The notes beneath the pieces were generated by a model. The model did not search any database and had not been told where the DNA came from. It worked only from the letters and a program-made list of their open reading frames with translations. A stretch of 64,000 nt of DNA, taken from contig NC_088879.1 in assembly GCF_032884065.1 (NCBI RefSeq), forward strand, positions 20,384,038 through 20,448,037. The letters are read 5' to 3'. Source of the DNA: Artemia franciscana. Its lineage: Eukaryota > Arthropoda > Branchiopoda > Anostraca > Artemiidae. A program made the position numbers and the translations under genes. Position 1 is the stretch's first letter. Each line of letters opens with the position of its first letter. This document shows, piece by piece, positions 62,440 through 64,000 of this stretch.

Positions 62440-63948
62440 TCAAACAGTTCGTGGTAACGAACTGTAGTAAGGAGCGACCCGGCTCAATAGTAACCAAATC
62501 GCATTTTAATGCTGATTTTAAATATATAAGTTTCATCAAGTTTAGTCTTACCCATCAAAAGTTACGAGCCTGAGAAAATCTGCCCTATTTTAGAAAATAG
62601 GGTGAAACATCCCCTAAAAGTCATAGAATCTTAATGAAAATCACACCATCAGATTCAGCGTATCAGAGAACCCTATTGTACAAGTTCCAAGATCCTATCT
62701 ACAAAAATGTGGAATTTTGTATTTTTTGCCAGAAGACAAATCACGGATGCGTGTTTATTTATTTATTTTTTTTTTTTTCCCAGGGGTGATCATATCGACC
62801 CATTGGTCCAAGAATTTTGCAAGAGGGCTCATTCGAACGGAAATGAAAAGTTCTAGTGCCCTTTTTAAGTGACAAAAAAAATCGGAGGGCACCTAGGCCC
62901 CCTCCCACGCTCATTTTTTTCCCAAAGTAGTCGGATCAAAATTCTGAGATAGCCATTTTATTCAGCATAGTCGAAAAACCGTCTGTACACTTCCCTCCGT
63001 CTGGTTGGGTGGGGGTTGAAAAGAGGGGGCTATGTGGGGGAAATTTTCCATGGAGGAATTTGTCATGGGCGAAGAAGATTTCCATAAAGGGGGCGCAGCA
63101 TTTTCTAGCATTATTTAAAAAAACAATGAGAAAATAAATACGAAAAAGTTTTTTTCAACTGGAAGTATAGAGTAGCATTAAAAATATTACGTATATAAGG
63201 GGGTTCACCTCCTCCTAATACCTCACTCTTTACGCTAAAGGATTTTTAGTAATTTCAACTATTTATTCTACGGCCTTTGTGATTCAGGGGACAAAATTTC
63301 AGCTTTAATGCAAAGAGTTATTGACGAGGTATTGACGAGTGGGCGAACCTTCTCATATACGTAATAAAAACATACGAACATAGAAGTTTGTTACGTAAGC
63401 TAATTCGTAAGTTACGTATATCTTTTACTAATGAAAACGTTCGTAAAAACTAAAAGTTCTAGTTGCCTTTTTAAGTACCAAAAAAATTGGAGAGCAACTG
63501 GGCCTCCTTCCCCTCCTTTTTTCGCAAAATCATTCGATCAAAACTATGGGAAAGCCATTTAGCCAAATAAATAAATATGCAAATTTCACTTTAATTATTC
63601 ATCTGCGGAGAGCCGAAATCAAAACATGGATTAACCAAAAAACGTTCAGAAATTAGATAAAAAAAACAATTTTTTTTAACTGAAAGTAAGGAGCGACATT
63701 AAAACTTAAAACGAACAGAAATTACCCCATATATGAAAGGGCTGCTCCTTCTTCAACGCCCTGCTCTTTACGCTAAAGTTTTTACTGTTTTAAAAAGTAG
63801 AGTTGAAGAGAAAGAGTCAAACTTTAGTGCAAAGAGCAAGGCGTTGAAGAAGGAGCAGCCCCTTTCATATATGGGATAATTTCTGTTCGTTTTAAGTTTT
63901 AATGTCGCTCCTTACTTTCAGTTAAAAGAACTTGTTTTTTTTATTTAA
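62440..63948 (+). mobile_element. Element X, copy X14 (plus), 1,509 bp
   Basis: Head TCAAACAG follows AAAAA and the end TTTATTTAA is followed by TACGATCC, so the flanks share no obvious duplication. Compared with X8 it has small deletions in L3 (at about 62,498 and 62,980). P2 arms carry a private matching change: 'accccatatatg' on the left and 'catatatgggat' on the right. X13 and X14 stand head to head with 422 bases between them. Confidence 0.9.
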
Positions 63949-64000
63949 TACGATCCAATACAGAGCCTTAGAGACAAATGAATTAACTATATTTGCACTT

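Overview
This is eukaryotic, AT-rich, intron-bearing animal DNA that is mostly repeats. The terminal exons of the animal gene WASHC4, the retroelement mix and a very distinctive palindrome-bearing repeat suggest an arthropod. I think a brine-shrimp-like crustacean (Artemia) is likeliest, but that rests on memory of similar repeats, not on a search. There are no operons, rRNA genes, CRISPR arrays or convincing tRNAs.

Layout. 1-2.9 kb: AT-rich DNA without genes. 3.0-6.5 kb: a LINE scrap followed by a badly decayed Gypsy-type LTR retrotransposon fossil. 6.7-10.0 kb: an old endonuclease/RT LINE on the minus strand (LINE-A), flanked by copies of a short repeat (R4) and a TA microsatellite. 13.6-18.5 kb: several exon-like islands on the plus strand with splice sites; one encodes a signal-peptide-like segment and the last ends in a clean stop. 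This is a candidate unrecognised host gene. 20.4-24.2 kb, 27.9-30.3 kb, 32.1-40.1 kb and 60.4-63.9 kb: many copies, in both orientations, of one composite repeat here called X. 24.9-27.7 kb: a decayed LINE (LINE-D). 30.7-32.1 kb and 50.9-53.1 kb: two tandem arrays, in opposite orientation, of the same roughly 290-bp unit (S). 43.2-44.6 kb: LINE-B with a (TAG)n tail. 48.6-49.1 kb: LINE-E scrap. 50.3-58.2 kb: the last two coding exons of WASHC4 on the minus strand, separated by a 7.6-kb intron holding the S2 array, a nearly open CR1-group LINE (LINE-C) and an X fragment.

The most interesting system is element X. Nested and back-to-back copies define its ends exactly: it starts TCAAACAG and ends TTTAA. 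Every complete 3' end seen (7 of 7) is followed by T, and most heads (6 of 9) are preceded by A, so it appears to insert between A and T without an evident target duplication. One pair is joined 3' end to 5' end with no intervening base. X has a hairpin at its 5' end and two related long palindromes, P1 (internal) and P2 (3' end, about 250 bp). Within a copy, the two P2 arms share copy-specific variants, so the arms evolve together. These traits resemble non-autonomous rolling-circle (Helitron/Helentron-like) elements, but the 3' end is not the canonical CTRR, so the class is an inference.
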